In this document: positions 51,206 to 59,864 of the stretch, piece after piece
Numbering within the stretch: position 1 is the stretch's first letter
How the letters are laid out: each line of letters begins with the position of its first letter
Source of the DNA: Streptomyces fructofermentans
GTDB lineage: Bacteria; Actinomycetota; Actinomycetes; Streptomycetales; Streptomycetaceae
DNA length: 64,000 nt
Direction: 5' to 3'
Assembly (NCBI RefSeq): GCF_014651055.1
Contig: NZ_BMWD01000022.1
Span: 1 to 64,000 of the forward strand
The notes under the pieces: generated by a model
Databases searched by the model: none
What the model was told of the DNA's origin: nothing
Seen by the model: the letters and a program-made list of their open reading frames with translations, nothing else
Translations under genes and position numbers: made by a program

Positions 51206-51622
51206 TCAGTGCTCGATCGGGACGCAGAGGACCGGGGTGCTCGACAGGTGCAGGAGTTTGTGCGGGGTGGAGCCCAGGAGAACCCCGCGCATCGGGCTCT
51301 CGCCCCATGTGCCCACGACGATGAAACGGGCGTCATGACGTGAGGCCGCGTCGATGAGCGCCTGTGCCGGTTTCCGGTCGATGATCTCCACCGTCGCGGG
51401 CACCCCGGCCTGCTCGGCCTCCTGGAGCGCGTGGTCGAGTGCGACACGTCCGGCCTGGTGAAGGGCGTCCCGGTGCGCCTGGTACTCCTCGCCGAGGGAC
51501 CCCGGAGCGGCAGCCCCGTAGACCAGCACGAGCGGCTCCCCGAACGAGGCCGCCACCTCGATCGCCACGCTCAACGCCCGTCTCGCACCCGGTGATTCGT
51601 CGTACCCGAGGACGATCGACAT
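51206..51622 (-). CDS. Single-domain universal stress protein
   Basis: A 138-residue single UspA domain, VLGYDESPGARRALSVAIEV and the nucleotide loop VGTWGESPMRGVLLGSTPHK. It follows the amino acid permease with one base between them, so it is translationally coupled. AAGGAG is also present in front of the ATG. A regulatory role for the transporter, as proposed for other transporter-USP pairs, is possible. It is distinct from the two double-domain USPs of the left island. Confidence 0.87.
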   Translation of the reverse strand: MSIVLGYDESPGARRALSVAIEVAASFGEPLVLVYGAAAPGSLGEEYQAHRDALHQAGRVALDHALQEAEQAGVPATVEIIDRKPAQALIDAASRHDARFIVVGTWGESPMRGVLLGSTPHKLLHLSSTPVLCVPIEH

Positions 51623-51623
51623 C

Positions 51624-53117
51624 TCAGGACTCCTTGCCGTGGACCAGATCGGGATCGGCGACGCCGGGGCGCTCCGACCAGAAGGAGGGTGCGACGAAAC
51701 GCCGGACGACCATGAGGACCACCCCGGTCAAGGCGATACCGATCCCGATCACGAGGGGCGGACCGAGCCCGAACCACGAGACCCCGCTGTAGGAGTTCGC
51801 GGGATCGGACATGTCGGAGACCGATTCCACCAGGAGCCAGGCCAGCAGTCCCGCGCCGACGAGCGGGCCGAGCCCGATCAGGAGGAAGAAGCGGAGGCTC
51901 TCCGTCAGATGGCGCCGGTAGTAGACGGCGCAGGCCACGCCCGTGAGCGCGTAGTAGAAGCCGATCAGCAGCGACAGCGCGGTGAGCGAGTCGAACAGGG
52001 CGTTGCTGCTGATCTGGTTGACGACGATGTACCAGCCGATCGCGATGGCGGCGACCCACCAGGTGCTCACGTCGGGTGTGCGGAATCGCGGGTGGATGTG
52101 CGCAAAGTGGGTGGGCAGTGCCTGCCTGCGGGCCATGGACAGCGCGGTGCGCGACGCCGGAATGATCGTCGTCTGCGTCGACGCGAGTGCGGACGTGGAC
52201 ACGGCCAGCAGCACCACCCAGTCCCAGCTGCCCATCACCTCGTCGGCCAGCAGGGCGAAGACGTACTCCTCCTCGCCCGCGTTCTCGGCGAGGAAGGTGA
52301 CACCGGCGTACGCGACGACGGCGATGCCGACCGACACGTAGGTGATCAGCAGGACGACCGTCGACCAGACACCCGCCTTGCCCGGTGCGGTGGCCGAGTC
52401 CTCGACCTCCTCGGTGAGGTTGACCGCCGACTCCCAGCCCCAGTAGATGAACACACCCAGCAGCAGGGCTCCGGTCAGTGTCGAGCCGCCGGACCCGAAG
52501 GGGTTGAGCCAGCTGATCGACGGTTCGACGGAGTCGGACATGGCGGTGCCCGCGTACACGCGGTAGAGCGCCACCGCGACGAAGATGAGCAGGCAGGCGA
52601 CCTGGGCCAGGATCAGCACGTTCTGGACCTTGGACGACACCTCGGTGCCGATGACGCACACGGCCGTCATCACGATGATCAGCAGGACCGCGAGCAACTG
52701 GCGTACGAACTCGTTCTCGACCCAGCTGTCCAGGCCGACGGCCAGCAGCGCGAAGCTCACGGCCACGTCCGCCAGCGATCCGACCACCAGGACACCGGTC
52801 ATGGCGATGGCCCAGCCGCCGAGCCACCCGGCCCAGGGGCCCATGGCGCGGGTCACCCAGGAGAAGGTCGTGCCGCAGTCCTGGTCGACCTTGTTGAGGT
52901 AGTAGAACGCCGAGGCGATCATCAGCATCGGCACGAACGACGCGATCATGACGCCGGGGGCGTAGACACCGACGAGCGCCACGATCGGACCGATGACCGC
53001 GGCCAGCGAGTACGCCGGGGAGGTCGCGTTGAGTCCGATGACGAGCGCGTCGACGAATCCGATCGCGTTGGCCTTCAGTGAGTCAGGGGGGCGTGCGTCC
53101 TCGGTGTCGTTGGCCAT
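51624..53117 (-). CDS. APC-family amino acid permease
   Basis: A 497-residue integral membrane protein with about 12-14 hydrophobic segments; NATSPAYSLAAVIGPIVALV and GTTFSWVTRAMGPWAGWLGG are typical APC stretches of helices 1 and 3. The amino acid or polyamine carried cannot be told. ATG at 53117 with GAGGGA close by; the frame runs further upstream without support. The next gene, a USP, begins one base after the stop, so a two-gene operon is likely. Confidence 0.85.
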   Translation of the reverse strand: MANDTEDARPPDSLKANAIGFVDALVIGLNATSPAYSLAAVIGPIVALVGVYAPGVMIASFVPMLMIASAFYYLNKVDQDCGTTFSWVTRAMGPWAGWLGGWAIAMTGVLVVGSLADVAVSFALLAVGLDSWVENEFVRQLLAVLLIIVMTAVCVIGTEVSSKVQNVLILAQVACLLIFVAVALYRVYAGTAMSDSVEPSISWLNPFGSGGSTLTGALLLGVFIYWGWESAVNLTEEVEDSATAPGKAGVWSTVVLLITYVSVGIAVVAYAGVTFLAENAGEEEYVFALLADEVMGSWDWVVLLAVSTSALASTQTTIIPASRTALSMARRQALPTHFAHIHPRFRTPDVSTWWVAAIAIGWYIVVNQISSNALFDSLTALSLLIGFYYALTGVACAVYYRRHLTESLRFFLLIGLGPLVGAGLLAWLLVESVSDMSDPANSYSGVSWFGLGPPLVIGIGIALTGVVLMVVRRFVAPSFWSERPGVADPDLVHGKES

Positions 53118-53483
53118 GTCCCTCGCTCCGGTTGTACGTGAGCCCATACAACACCGGCGGATCGGCACTGGGCCGTCGCCGTGCTTCCGTGCCGTCCGTA
53201 TCACCTGAACGCCGCTGCTCAGGGCCTCAGTGGCTGCCAGTGTCCCGAAGCCGTCCGGCGAGGGGAAGGGCCGGGTGCACACCGACCTGGAGGGCGTGAA
53301 ACGGACAAAGAGTTGACTCGGCGCAGGAACATTCGGTTCCACTCGTGCGTACTATCCCTGAACGGCCGCAGATCGCGGCAGTTGTGCCCAGCGGGACGAC
53401 ACGACGAGCACGCGCCCCTCAACCCGTACGCGGACGCCGTGATGCATCGACTTGTCACCCGTGCACGCAGAGAGGCATCCTCC
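53118..53483. other. Divergent intergenic region
   Basis: These 366 bases lie between the permease (leftward) and the coiled-coil protein (rightward). No further gene, dyad or clear promoter was recognised. Confidence 0.4.
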
Positions 53484-54104
53484 ATGTCCGACGTGAACTC
53501 GACAGCAACCGAACTCGCTTCCCAGTACATCGCCCAGGTGACGGGCGACCTGGAGCGGAACACCACCGAGCAGGCTCGCGTCACCGCGGATCTCGAAGCC
53601 CTCCAGGAGCAGTTGCTGACACTGCGGCGGGACCAGGCCGTGCTGCTGACCATGCGGGAGGCGCTGGGCGGATCACTCCCGGCCGACTCCCCCGGTCCGG
53701 CGGCCGTGCCCGCGCAGGCGACCTCCAAGTCACCGAAGGCCAGGCCGAAGAAAGTGTCCGCCACCTCGAAGAGGCCGGCTTCCGTCGCGGCGACCACCTC
53801 GACAACCGCTCCGGAGGCTCAGGCCGCTCCTGAGGCTCCGGCCAAGGAGGACGACAGCGCGACCGAGTCGTCGTCGGGCACCCGGCCGACGCTCGTCGAA
53901 CTCGTCCGCAGCCACCTGGGCCCGGCGAACGAGCCGCGCTCCGCCGCCGAGATCACCGCGGCGCTCACCGACGCCCACCCCGACCGGACCATCAAGACCA
54001 CGGTCGTACGCACCACCCTGGAGGGACTGGTCGCCAAGAGCCGTGCCCAGCGCACCAAGCAGGGTTCCTCGGTCTTCTACACCTCGGTCGCCCCTACCGC
54101 TTGA
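53484..54104 (+). CDS. Coiled-coil and winged-helix-like actinomycete protein
   Basis: A 206-residue protein. The N-terminal 70 residues (SQYIAQVTGDLERNTTEQAR ... LQEQLLTLRRDQAVLL) have a heptad pattern of a coiled coil. A Pro/Ala/Lys/Thr-rich linker follows. The C-terminal 70 residues (LVELVRSHLGPANEPRSAAE ... TVVRTTLEGLVAKSRAQRTK) look like a winged helix. Proteins of this layout occur across Streptomyces as regulators of unknown target. The ATG at 53484 has GAGAGG upstream. It is likely DNA-binding; nothing more is claimed. Confidence 0.6.
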   Translation: MSDVNSTATELASQYIAQVTGDLERNTTEQARVTADLEALQEQLLTLRRDQAVLLTMREALGGSLPADSPGPAAVPAQATSKSPKARPKKVSATSKRPASVAATTSTTAPEAQAAPEAPAKEDDSATESSSGTRPTLVELVRSHLGPANEPRSAAEITAALTDAHPDRTIKTTVVRTTLEGLVAKSRAQRTKQGSSVFYTSVAPTA

Positions 54105-54210
54105 GGCCTGCGCCGACGCCAGGCCCCTGACGTGGCTGACGACAGGGCCGACAGGACGGACGGCTGACCAGGAGCATCCCCGGGCTTGTCGTGCGGGTGC
54201 GGACATGACG

Positions 54211-54243
54211 GTGCGGTGTGCCGGTTCGGTCGGCACACCGCAC
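54211..54243. terminator. Bidirectional terminator hairpin
   Basis: GTGCGGTGTGCCG and its exact complement form a 13-base stem with a seven-base loop, between convergent genes ending at 54104 (+) and 54267 (-). Confidence 0.75.
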
Positions 54244-54266
54244 GTCAGCCGGGGTGATGCGGTGGG

Positions 54267-54797
54267 TCAGTGGCGGTTGCCGGGGCGGTCGTTGCCGCGG
54301 CCGTCGTGACCGCGTCCGTCGCCCGGACGGCCGTGGCGGCCCCACGAGGCGTCGTCGACGAACCGGCCCCGCTGGTTGGTGAGCGTCGCGGTGCCCGACC
54401 GGTTGTCCCACACATAGGTGCGGCGGTCCTGGAACACGTCACGATGCGTGTCACGGCCGACCCCGGTGTGGACACGGACCGTGGACCGGCCGTCCAGCCG
54501 GAAGTGACGGAACGTGAACGTGTGCCCCGCCCGGTCCGACAGCTTCCACCCGCTCAGGTTCACCGCGTGCCGACCCCGGTTGGTGACGTCCACCCACTCA
54601 CGGTTCAGCGAACGGTTCGAACCGTTGTCGAAGCCCGGCGAGTCGTACTGCACCGCACTGATCACCACACGCGAACGGTCACGGTCGCGGTCACGACCGG
54701 GACCGTCGGCGGCGGTCGCCGGCAGCGCCGCCGCCCCCACCACGGCACCCACCGCGAGCGTCACGGCCACCGAACGACGGATGGAACGAGAAGACAT
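54267..54797 (-). CDS. Secreted lamin-tail (LTD) domain protein
   Basis: A 176-residue exported protein: signal peptide (RRSVAVTLAVGAVVGAAALP, cleaved near ATAADG), an Asp/Arg-rich spacer (GRDRDRDRSR) and a lamin-tail beta-sandwich (REWVDVTNRGRHAVNLSGWK, DRAGHTFTFRHFRL, RTYVWDNRSGTATLTNQRG). LTD domains bind other proteins or nucleic acid in extracellular enzymes; here the domain stands alone. The C-terminal tail is His/Gly/Asp-rich (GHDGRGNDRPGNRH). GGAGGA precedes the ATG. The role on the cell surface is unknown. Confidence 0.8.
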   Translation of the reverse strand: MSSRSIRRSVAVTLAVGAVVGAAALPATAADGPGRDRDRDRSRVVISAVQYDSPGFDNGSNRSLNREWVDVTNRGRHAVNLSGWKLSDRAGHTFTFRHFRLDGRSTVRVHTGVGRDTHRDVFQDRRTYVWDNRSGTATLTNQRGRFVDDASWGRHGRPGDGRGHDGRGNDRPGNRH

Positions 54798-55518
54798 GGA
54801 ACCGTCCTCCAGGTACTGGCCCACCACACCCGCCCCCGGCCCTGACCGGCGGCAGTACAGCAGGCGATGTGCGAACCCCGGCTTCGTGCCGAGGACCCAC
54901 AGCCTCCGCCACCACCCCGCCCCCGCACGACATGTCCCACTTGCAGTTACCGTATGCGGACATTTCAGTGACGAACCACCACCCCCACCCACCACCCCCA
55001 CCCACCACTACTCCGGGTTACACGGCCACTACACCCACCCCGCAACCCCAACCCCACAACCGCTTACCCCACCCGGAAAGCCACCCCCACCGCACCCCGC
55101 CCCGATGGGACGAAATGCGTAACAGACAAGAATCCCTGTTTTTAGAACATGCGTCAGAAAGCAGCCGAACAGTACGTATTACCGACAGCCCGATACCCTT
55201 GGGCCAGTCGGGCTGCTCCCGCGGCAGAAGGCTGAAGGACGCCACCGCGCAGATGCCGATGCTCTCCTGCCGCTCACGGATCCGATGACCGCCGCGTCGT
55301 TCCCACCCCAGCGGTTGACGCTGGTCTCCCCAATGCCCCGTACCCGCTTCGCCGATGCGGCCCCGGCAACCGGACGCAGGTCCAAGGCCCTTCGACCGCG
55401 ATGGCCGGGGCCGCCGCTCGCGATGTCGGTGGCCGTTGGTAGAAAGGGCGCCTCACGGGCCGACGTTGGCGCCGACGGCGCCTCGCCGGCCGCGGTCCGA
55501 GTGCGGAAGGCTCTTTCC
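54798..55518. other. Intergenic region with C-rich repeats and an AT-richer patch
   Basis: About 720 bases upstream of the STM4015-like gene. The first 300 bases include a Pro/His-like C-rich repeat (54979-55007). From about 55100 to 55200 the sequence is noticeably AT-richer, which may mark the promoter area. No gene was recognised, though an N-terminal extension of the STM4015-like frame runs through 55285-55518 without supporting features. Confidence 0.45.
54979..55007. repeat. C-rich tandem repeat
   Basis: The 13-base unit CCACCCCCACCCA occurs twice in tandem plus three bases. It lies in a broader C/A-rich strand-biased stretch, which may form unusual DNA structures. Confidence 0.6.
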
Positions 55519-56490
55519 TTGACCATTGGGCACATAGAAGAACTGCACGGTCTGCCCGTCCACGAATTCCCCCGGCCCGGGACGGAGAACAGCCCCTTAC
55601 CGGAAGTGGAGACGGTCGCCTGGAAACTGTCCAGGGACCCGTTCATCAGTGAGGACGAGGCCTTCGACGACTGCTGGGATCGCTTCCTCGACACGGTGGA
55701 TGCCACACGGGTGCGGGCGCTGGTGCTGGGCGCGGGCGCCTACGGCACCGAGGACGCCGCCAGCCCCGACGAGACCACCGCGCGACTCGTGGCCGCCGCC
55801 GGCCGGCTGACCGGACTCAGGGCGCTCTACCTCGCCGATCTCAACTTCGAGGAATCCGAGCTGTCCTGGATCGTGCAGAACGACGTGGCACCGGTACTGG
55901 CCGCCTACCCCCGTCTGGAGGAACTCGCGGTACGGGGGTCCAACGGCGGCTTCGGCGACGAACCGGGGCTGCGGTTCTCGCCGCTGCGCCACGAGAACCT
56001 GCGCATCCTCCGCTTCGAGAACGGCGGACTCCCCCGGGAGGTCGTCCAGGGCCTGGCGGCCTGCGACCTGCCCCGCCTCGAACGCCTCGACCTGTGGCTC
56101 GGAGCCGAGTGGTACGGCCGGAGCACCACCGTCGACGACCTCGCTCCCATCCTCCAGGGCACCGGACTGCCGGCCCTGCGGCACCTCGGACTCAAGAACA
56201 GCGACATCCAGGACGAGGTCGCCGCCGCGGTGGCCGGCGCTCCCGTGGTCGCCCGGCTCTCCTCGCTCCACCTCGGCCTGGGCACCCTCGGCGACACCGG
56301 CGCGGAAGCCCTCCTCGGCGGCCAGCCCCTGACCCACTTGGAGGAGCTCGACCTCGACCACCACTACCTCTCGGACGCGATGATGGGCCGTGTGCGCGAG
56401 ACCCTGGAGCCGGCCGGGGTGAAGGTCAACCTGTCGGGACAGGAATCGGCAACCAGCGAGGACAGCCGGTACGTGGCAGCGGGCGAATGA
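55519..56490 (+). CDS. STM4015-like leucine-rich-repeat protein
   Basis: A 323-residue protein starting from a TTG (MTIGHIEELHGLPVHEFP). It matches the N-terminus of STM4015-family proteins and is followed by a series of leucine-rich-type repeats (LRALYLADLNFEESELSWIV, LEELAVRGSN, LRILRFENGG, LERLDLWLGAEWYG, LRHLGLKNSDIQDEV, LSSLHLGLGTLGDTGAEALL). GGAAGG lies eight bases before the TTG. The repeats suggest protein-protein interaction. STM4015 genes usually sit in a five-gene STM4011-4015 cluster; none of the others is adjacent. The frame is open upstream to 55285, but that part looks non-coding. Confidence 0.72.
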   Translation: MTIGHIEELHGLPVHEFPRPGTENSPLPEVETVAWKLSRDPFISEDEAFDDCWDRFLDTVDATRVRALVLGAGAYGTEDAASPDETTARLVAAAGRLTGLRALYLADLNFEESELSWIVQNDVAPVLAAYPRLEELAVRGSNGGFGDEPGLRFSPLRHENLRILRFENGGLPREVVQGLAACDLPRLERLDLWLGAEWYGRSTTVDDLAPILQGTGLPALRHLGLKNSDIQDEVAAAVAGAPVVARLSSLHLGLGTLGDTGAEALLGGQPLTHLEELDLDHHYLSDAMMGRVRETLEPAGVKVNLSGQESATSEDSRYVAAGE

Positions 56491-56740
56491 GTCCGGAACG
56501 CCGGCCCGGGTGACCCGGAAGGGCCGCCCGGGCTTCCGCACGCCCGGGCCGCCTGAGGTACCACCCCGGCTCCCGCACGGGTGAGCCGGTCGTGGCCGAT
56601 GCCCGGCGGAACCCGGTCGGGGAAGCCCGCCCCGGGGTGACGGTCCCGGTCAGCGCCCCCTGGGGGGGGTGAAAACCCCCGGTGGGTGGGTGCAGGTAGC
56701 ACCCACCCGCACCCGGGGCCCAGCAGGCTGTCCCCGGGCT

Positions 56741-56754
56741 CTGGTGATCACCAG
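56741..56754. promoter_or_regulatory. Perfect 14-base palindrome before the desaturase
   Basis: CTGGTGATCACCAG is an exact palindrome ending ten bases before the desaturase ATG. Its place suggests a repressor site covering the ribosome binding region or a leaderless promoter. No regulator gene is adjacent. Confidence 0.5.
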
Positions 56755-56764
56755 ACTCGGCCGT

Positions 56765-57895
56765 ATGACGACATCCACCACCGACACGCTCTCCGAGGCG
56801 CGAGCCGCCGCGGTCCTCGAACCCCCGTGCCCCGAGGCAAGTGCGGGTCCGGGCCGCACGCCAGAGGCCGGGGCCGCGCCCGGCGCCGGGGCCGGCAGCG
56901 ACTTCGCCCGGCTCGCCCGGCAGATCAACGACGCGGGTCTCCTGGACAGGCGTCCGGGCTACTACGCGTTGCGGCTGGGCCTGGTGACCGCGTTGCTGGC
57001 GACCGGCTGGGGCGTCTTCCTCGCTCTGGGCGACAGCTGGTGGCAACTGGGTGTCGCCGCGTTCCTCGCCCTGGTCTTCGGCCAGATCGGGCTGATCACG
57101 CACGACCTCGCACACCGGCAGGTGTTCGCCCACCGCCGCCCCAGCGAGCTGGCCGGACGGCTCTTCGGAAACCTCGCCATCGGCATGAGTTACGGCTGGT
57201 GGACGAACAAGCACACCCGCCACCACGCGAACCCCAACCACGAGGAACTGGATCCCGATGTCTCCCCCGACATCCTGGTCTGGTCCGCCGACCAGGCACG
57301 TAGCAGCCGAGGTGTTGCCCGGCTCATCGGCGGCCACCAGGCGTTCCTGTTCTTCCCGCTGCTCACGCTGGAGGGCTTCAACCTCCATGTGTCGAGCCTG
57401 CGGGCACTGCGCTCGCCGTCGTTGAAGCGGAAGCCGCTGGAAGCCGCACTGATGTGCGCACACTTCGCGGCGTTCCTGTCCACGCTGTTCCTGGTGCTTC
57501 CCCCGGGCAAGGCGGTCGCCTTCCTGCTGGTGAACCAGTGCCTGTTCGGCGTCTACCTGGGCTGCCTGTTCGCGCCCAACCACAAAGGCATGCCGACGTT
57601 CACCGGCGGAGACCGGCCCGACTTCCTGCGCCGCCAGGTACTGACCTCGCGCAACGTTCGCGGGGGCCCGGTCACCGACGTACTGCTGGGCGGCCTCAAC
57701 TACCAGATAGAACACCACCTGTTCCCGAGCATGCCGACCGTGCATCTGCGCCGGGCCCGGGTCCTGGTGCGGGCGTACTGCGCGGAAATCGGGGTTCCGT
57801 ACCACGAGACGGGTCTCGTCAGGTCCTACCGGGAGGCGCTCGCCCACATGCACCGGGTGGGTGAACCGATCAGGAGGCGGCGCGCGGCGGCCTGA
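56765..57895 (+). CDS. Membrane fatty acid desaturase
   Basis: A 376-residue di-iron desaturase that introduces double bonds into acyl chains at the membrane. All three His boxes are present: HDLAHRQ, HTRHHANPNH and NYQIEHHLFP. About four membrane segments separate them. The first 45 residues (Ala/Gly/Pro-rich) are extended and poorly conserved in character. ATG at 56765; it has no good Shine-Dalgarno site but a perfect palindrome ends ten bases upstream. A hairpin follows. Cell-membrane fluidity control is the likely role. Confidence 0.9.
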   Translation: MTTSTTDTLSEARAAAVLEPPCPEASAGPGRTPEAGAAPGAGAGSDFARLARQINDAGLLDRRPGYYALRLGLVTALLATGWGVFLALGDSWWQLGVAAFLALVFGQIGLITHDLAHRQVFAHRRPSELAGRLFGNLAIGMSYGWWTNKHTRHHANPNHEELDPDVSPDILVWSADQARSSRGVARLIGGHQAFLFFPLLTLEGFNLHVSSLRALRSPSLKRKPLEAALMCAHFAAFLSTLFLVLPPGKAVAFLLVNQCLFGVYLGCLFAPNHKGMPTFTGGDRPDFLRRQVLTSRNVRGGPVTDVLLGGLNYQIEHHLFPSMPTVHLRRARVLVRAYCAEIGVPYHETGLVRSYREALAHMHRVGEPIRRRRAAA

Positions 57896-57924
57896 GCACC
57901 CTCACGAGGCCGGCGCACAACACC

Positions 57925-57946
57925 CCACCGCCCACTGGGGCGGTGG
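57925..57946. terminator. Bidirectional terminator hairpin
   Basis: CCACCGCCC and GGGCGGTGG form a nine-base perfect stem with four-base loop ACTG, between convergent genes ending at 57895 (+) and 57996 (-). Confidence 0.75.
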
Positions 57947-57995
57947 TCGCGCGGCTTGCCCGGCCGGGGTGGGACGACCGGCCGGGGCACTCGGC

Positions 57996-59111
57996 TCAGC
58001 CCGTCGCCCAGCCCGCGTAGAACACGCCGAGGCCGACGATGACGCAGACGCCCTGGATGGTCCAGAACCGCACCACGACAAGGACCTCCGACCAGCCCTT
58101 CAGTTCGAAGTGGTGCTGCAGGGGAGCCATCCGGAAGACCCGCCTGCCGGTCGTCCTGAACGAGCCGACCTGGATGACGACCGACAGCGTGATCAGGACG
58201 AACAGGCCGCCCAGCAGCGCGAGCAGGAGTTCCGTACGGGAGCAGATGGCGAGGCCCGCCAGGGCGCCTCCGAGGGCAAGTGAGCCCGTGTCCCCCATGA
58301 AGATCTTGGCCGGTGACGTGTTCCACCAGAGGAAGCCGAAGCAGGCCCCCATCAGGGCGGAGGCGACGACGGCGAGGTCGAGCGGATCGCGGACCTCCAT
58401 GCACGAGGAGGGGTTCACGAGGTCCGTCGCGCGGCCGCACCAGTTCTGGAACTGCCACAGGCCGATGAAGGTGTATCCGCCGAAGACCATGACCGAGGCA
58501 CCGGTGGCGAGGCCGTCCAGACCGTCCGTCAGGTTCACTCCGTTCGACATCGCCAGAACCATGAAGAGTGCCCAGACGACGAACAGCACCGGGCCGATGG
58601 TCCAGCCGAAGTCGGTGACGAACGACAGCCTCAGCGAGGCCGGGGTCTGGCCGCGTTCGTCCTCGAACTGGACGGCCAGAACCGCGAACAGCACGCCCAC
58701 GACCAGTTGGCCGGACATCTTCGCCCCGGCCCGCAGACCCAGCGAACGCCGCTTCACGATCTTGATGTAGTCGTCGAGGAATCCGACGACGCCCATGCCC
58801 GCCATCAGGAACAGCACCAGCAGGCCCGGGTAGGTCGCGCTCTCGCCTGTGATGACCTTGGCTCCCGCGTACGCGAGCAGCGTGGCCAGGATGAAGGCGA
58901 TGCCGCCCATCGTGGGTGTACCGCGCTTGCCGAGATGGCCACGCGGGCCGTCGTCCCGGATGAACTGCCCGTACCCCTTGCGGGCCAGCACCTTGATGAG
59001 GAGCGGGGTGCCCGCCAGGGTCAGGAACAGGCCTATCGCACCGGCGAAGAGTATCTGGGTTATCGGACTGCCGGCTCCCCCTGCTTCACGGTCGACTCGG
59101 GGGCGCGGCAC
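57996..59111 (-). CDS. mraY: Phospho-N-acetylmuramoyl-pentapeptide transferase (MraY), stand-alone copy
   Basis: MraY transfers phospho-MurNAc-pentapeptide to undecaprenyl phosphate, making lipid I. The 371-residue protein has ten hydrophobic segments and all catalytic signatures: FLDDYIKI, NLTDGLDGLATG, MGDTGSLALGGAL and APLQHHFELKGW. GGAAGG stands before the GTG at 59111. In Streptomyces the essential mraY lies in the division/wall cluster between murF and murD. Those genes are absent here, so this is likely a second copy. The N-terminal 15 residues are an unusual extension. Confidence 0.9.
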   Translation of the reverse strand: MPRPRVDREAGGAGSPITQILFAGAIGLFLTLAGTPLLIKVLARKGYGQFIRDDGPRGHLGKRGTPTMGGIAFILATLLAYAGAKVITGESATYPGLLVLFLMAGMGVVGFLDDYIKIVKRRSLGLRAGAKMSGQLVVGVLFAVLAVQFEDERGQTPASLRLSFVTDFGWTIGPVLFVVWALFMVLAMSNGVNLTDGLDGLATGASVMVFGGYTFIGLWQFQNWCGRATDLVNPSSCMEVRDPLDLAVVASALMGACFGFLWWNTSPAKIFMGDTGSLALGGALAGLAICSRTELLLALLGGLFVLITLSVVIQVGSFRTTGRRVFRMAPLQHHFELKGWSEVLVVVRFWTIQGVCVIVGLGVFYAGWATG

Positions 59112-59291
59112 CGGAACCTTCCGCCGCCCCGGCCCCGCTCCACCCTACGCAGTCGCGCGATCTTCGTGCCGCCCGGGGTGGCGGCTCCGCGGGATTCCGG
59201 TCTGGACGAGCCGGCGCGGCGCCAACCCAACACCCGTGCGAGCGCGTGGTGTTGCCCGGGTCGACTCTCGGGGCGCGCGTTCGGGACGACG

Positions 59292-59561
59292 TCAGTCGGA
59301 GTCGTGGTTCATTCCTGCGTCGTACTCCGCCCCGGAGTCGGAACCCCTCGCGGCCGGCCCCTCCAGGTTGCGCCAGATGAGGGCGAAGGCCCCGGCTGTC
59401 GCCACCAGGCCCAGTGTCCAGACCAGCCCCCAGGAGACCCCGCCGCTGCCGAGGATCAGATCGGCCGACCAGGTGAGATAGCCGGCGACGAGGCCGAGCC
59501 ATGTCGAGAGAAAGGCTGTTGTCGCCAGCCGTTCGCCGAAGCCGAACGTCGTTTGCCGCAT
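59292..59561 (-). CDS. Small two-helix membrane protein
   Basis: An 89-residue protein with two hydrophobic segments (LATTAFLSTWLGLVAGYLTW and GLVWTLGLVATAGAFALIWR) and an acidic C-terminal tail. GGAGGGG stands upstream of the ATG. It precedes mraY by 180 bases on the same strand, so co-transcription is possible. No family is recognised. Confidence 0.6.
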   Translation of the reverse strand: MRQTTFGFGERLATTAFLSTWLGLVAGYLTWSADLILGSGGVSWGLVWTLGLVATAGAFALIWRNLEGPAARGSDSGAEYDAGMNHDSD

Positions 59562-59864
59562 GCCGCAACACCCCTCCCCGACGACACACCCTCCGAAGCA
59601 AGCCTGCCCGGCGGAGGACCGCGCGCCAAGACCGCAACCCCGTTGGACGGAAGCGGACTTGGCGGGACTCCAGTCAATCAGCAGGATCGCGTCACAGTCC
59701 TGGAGACGCCCTCTGCGCCGGGAGCGGTTCAGCGGGATTCGAGGGATTCACCGGGGCGCAGGTACCGGTAGCCGCTGGATCACGCCGGACGTGGTCCTGG
59801 GCCGACAAGACGTACTCGTCCCGAGCGATCCGCACCCGTCTTCGCCGACGTGGGATGGAATGGT
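59562..59864. other. Intergenic stretch
   Basis: About 300 bases between the small membrane protein and GPP34. Its open frames look like artefacts of composition, and no hairpin or dyad was recognised. Confidence 0.4.

Noticed and set aside
54979..55100. C-rich repeats as a CRISPR or integron array
   Set aside because: The units are 13 bases, low complexity and lack spacers or associated genes.
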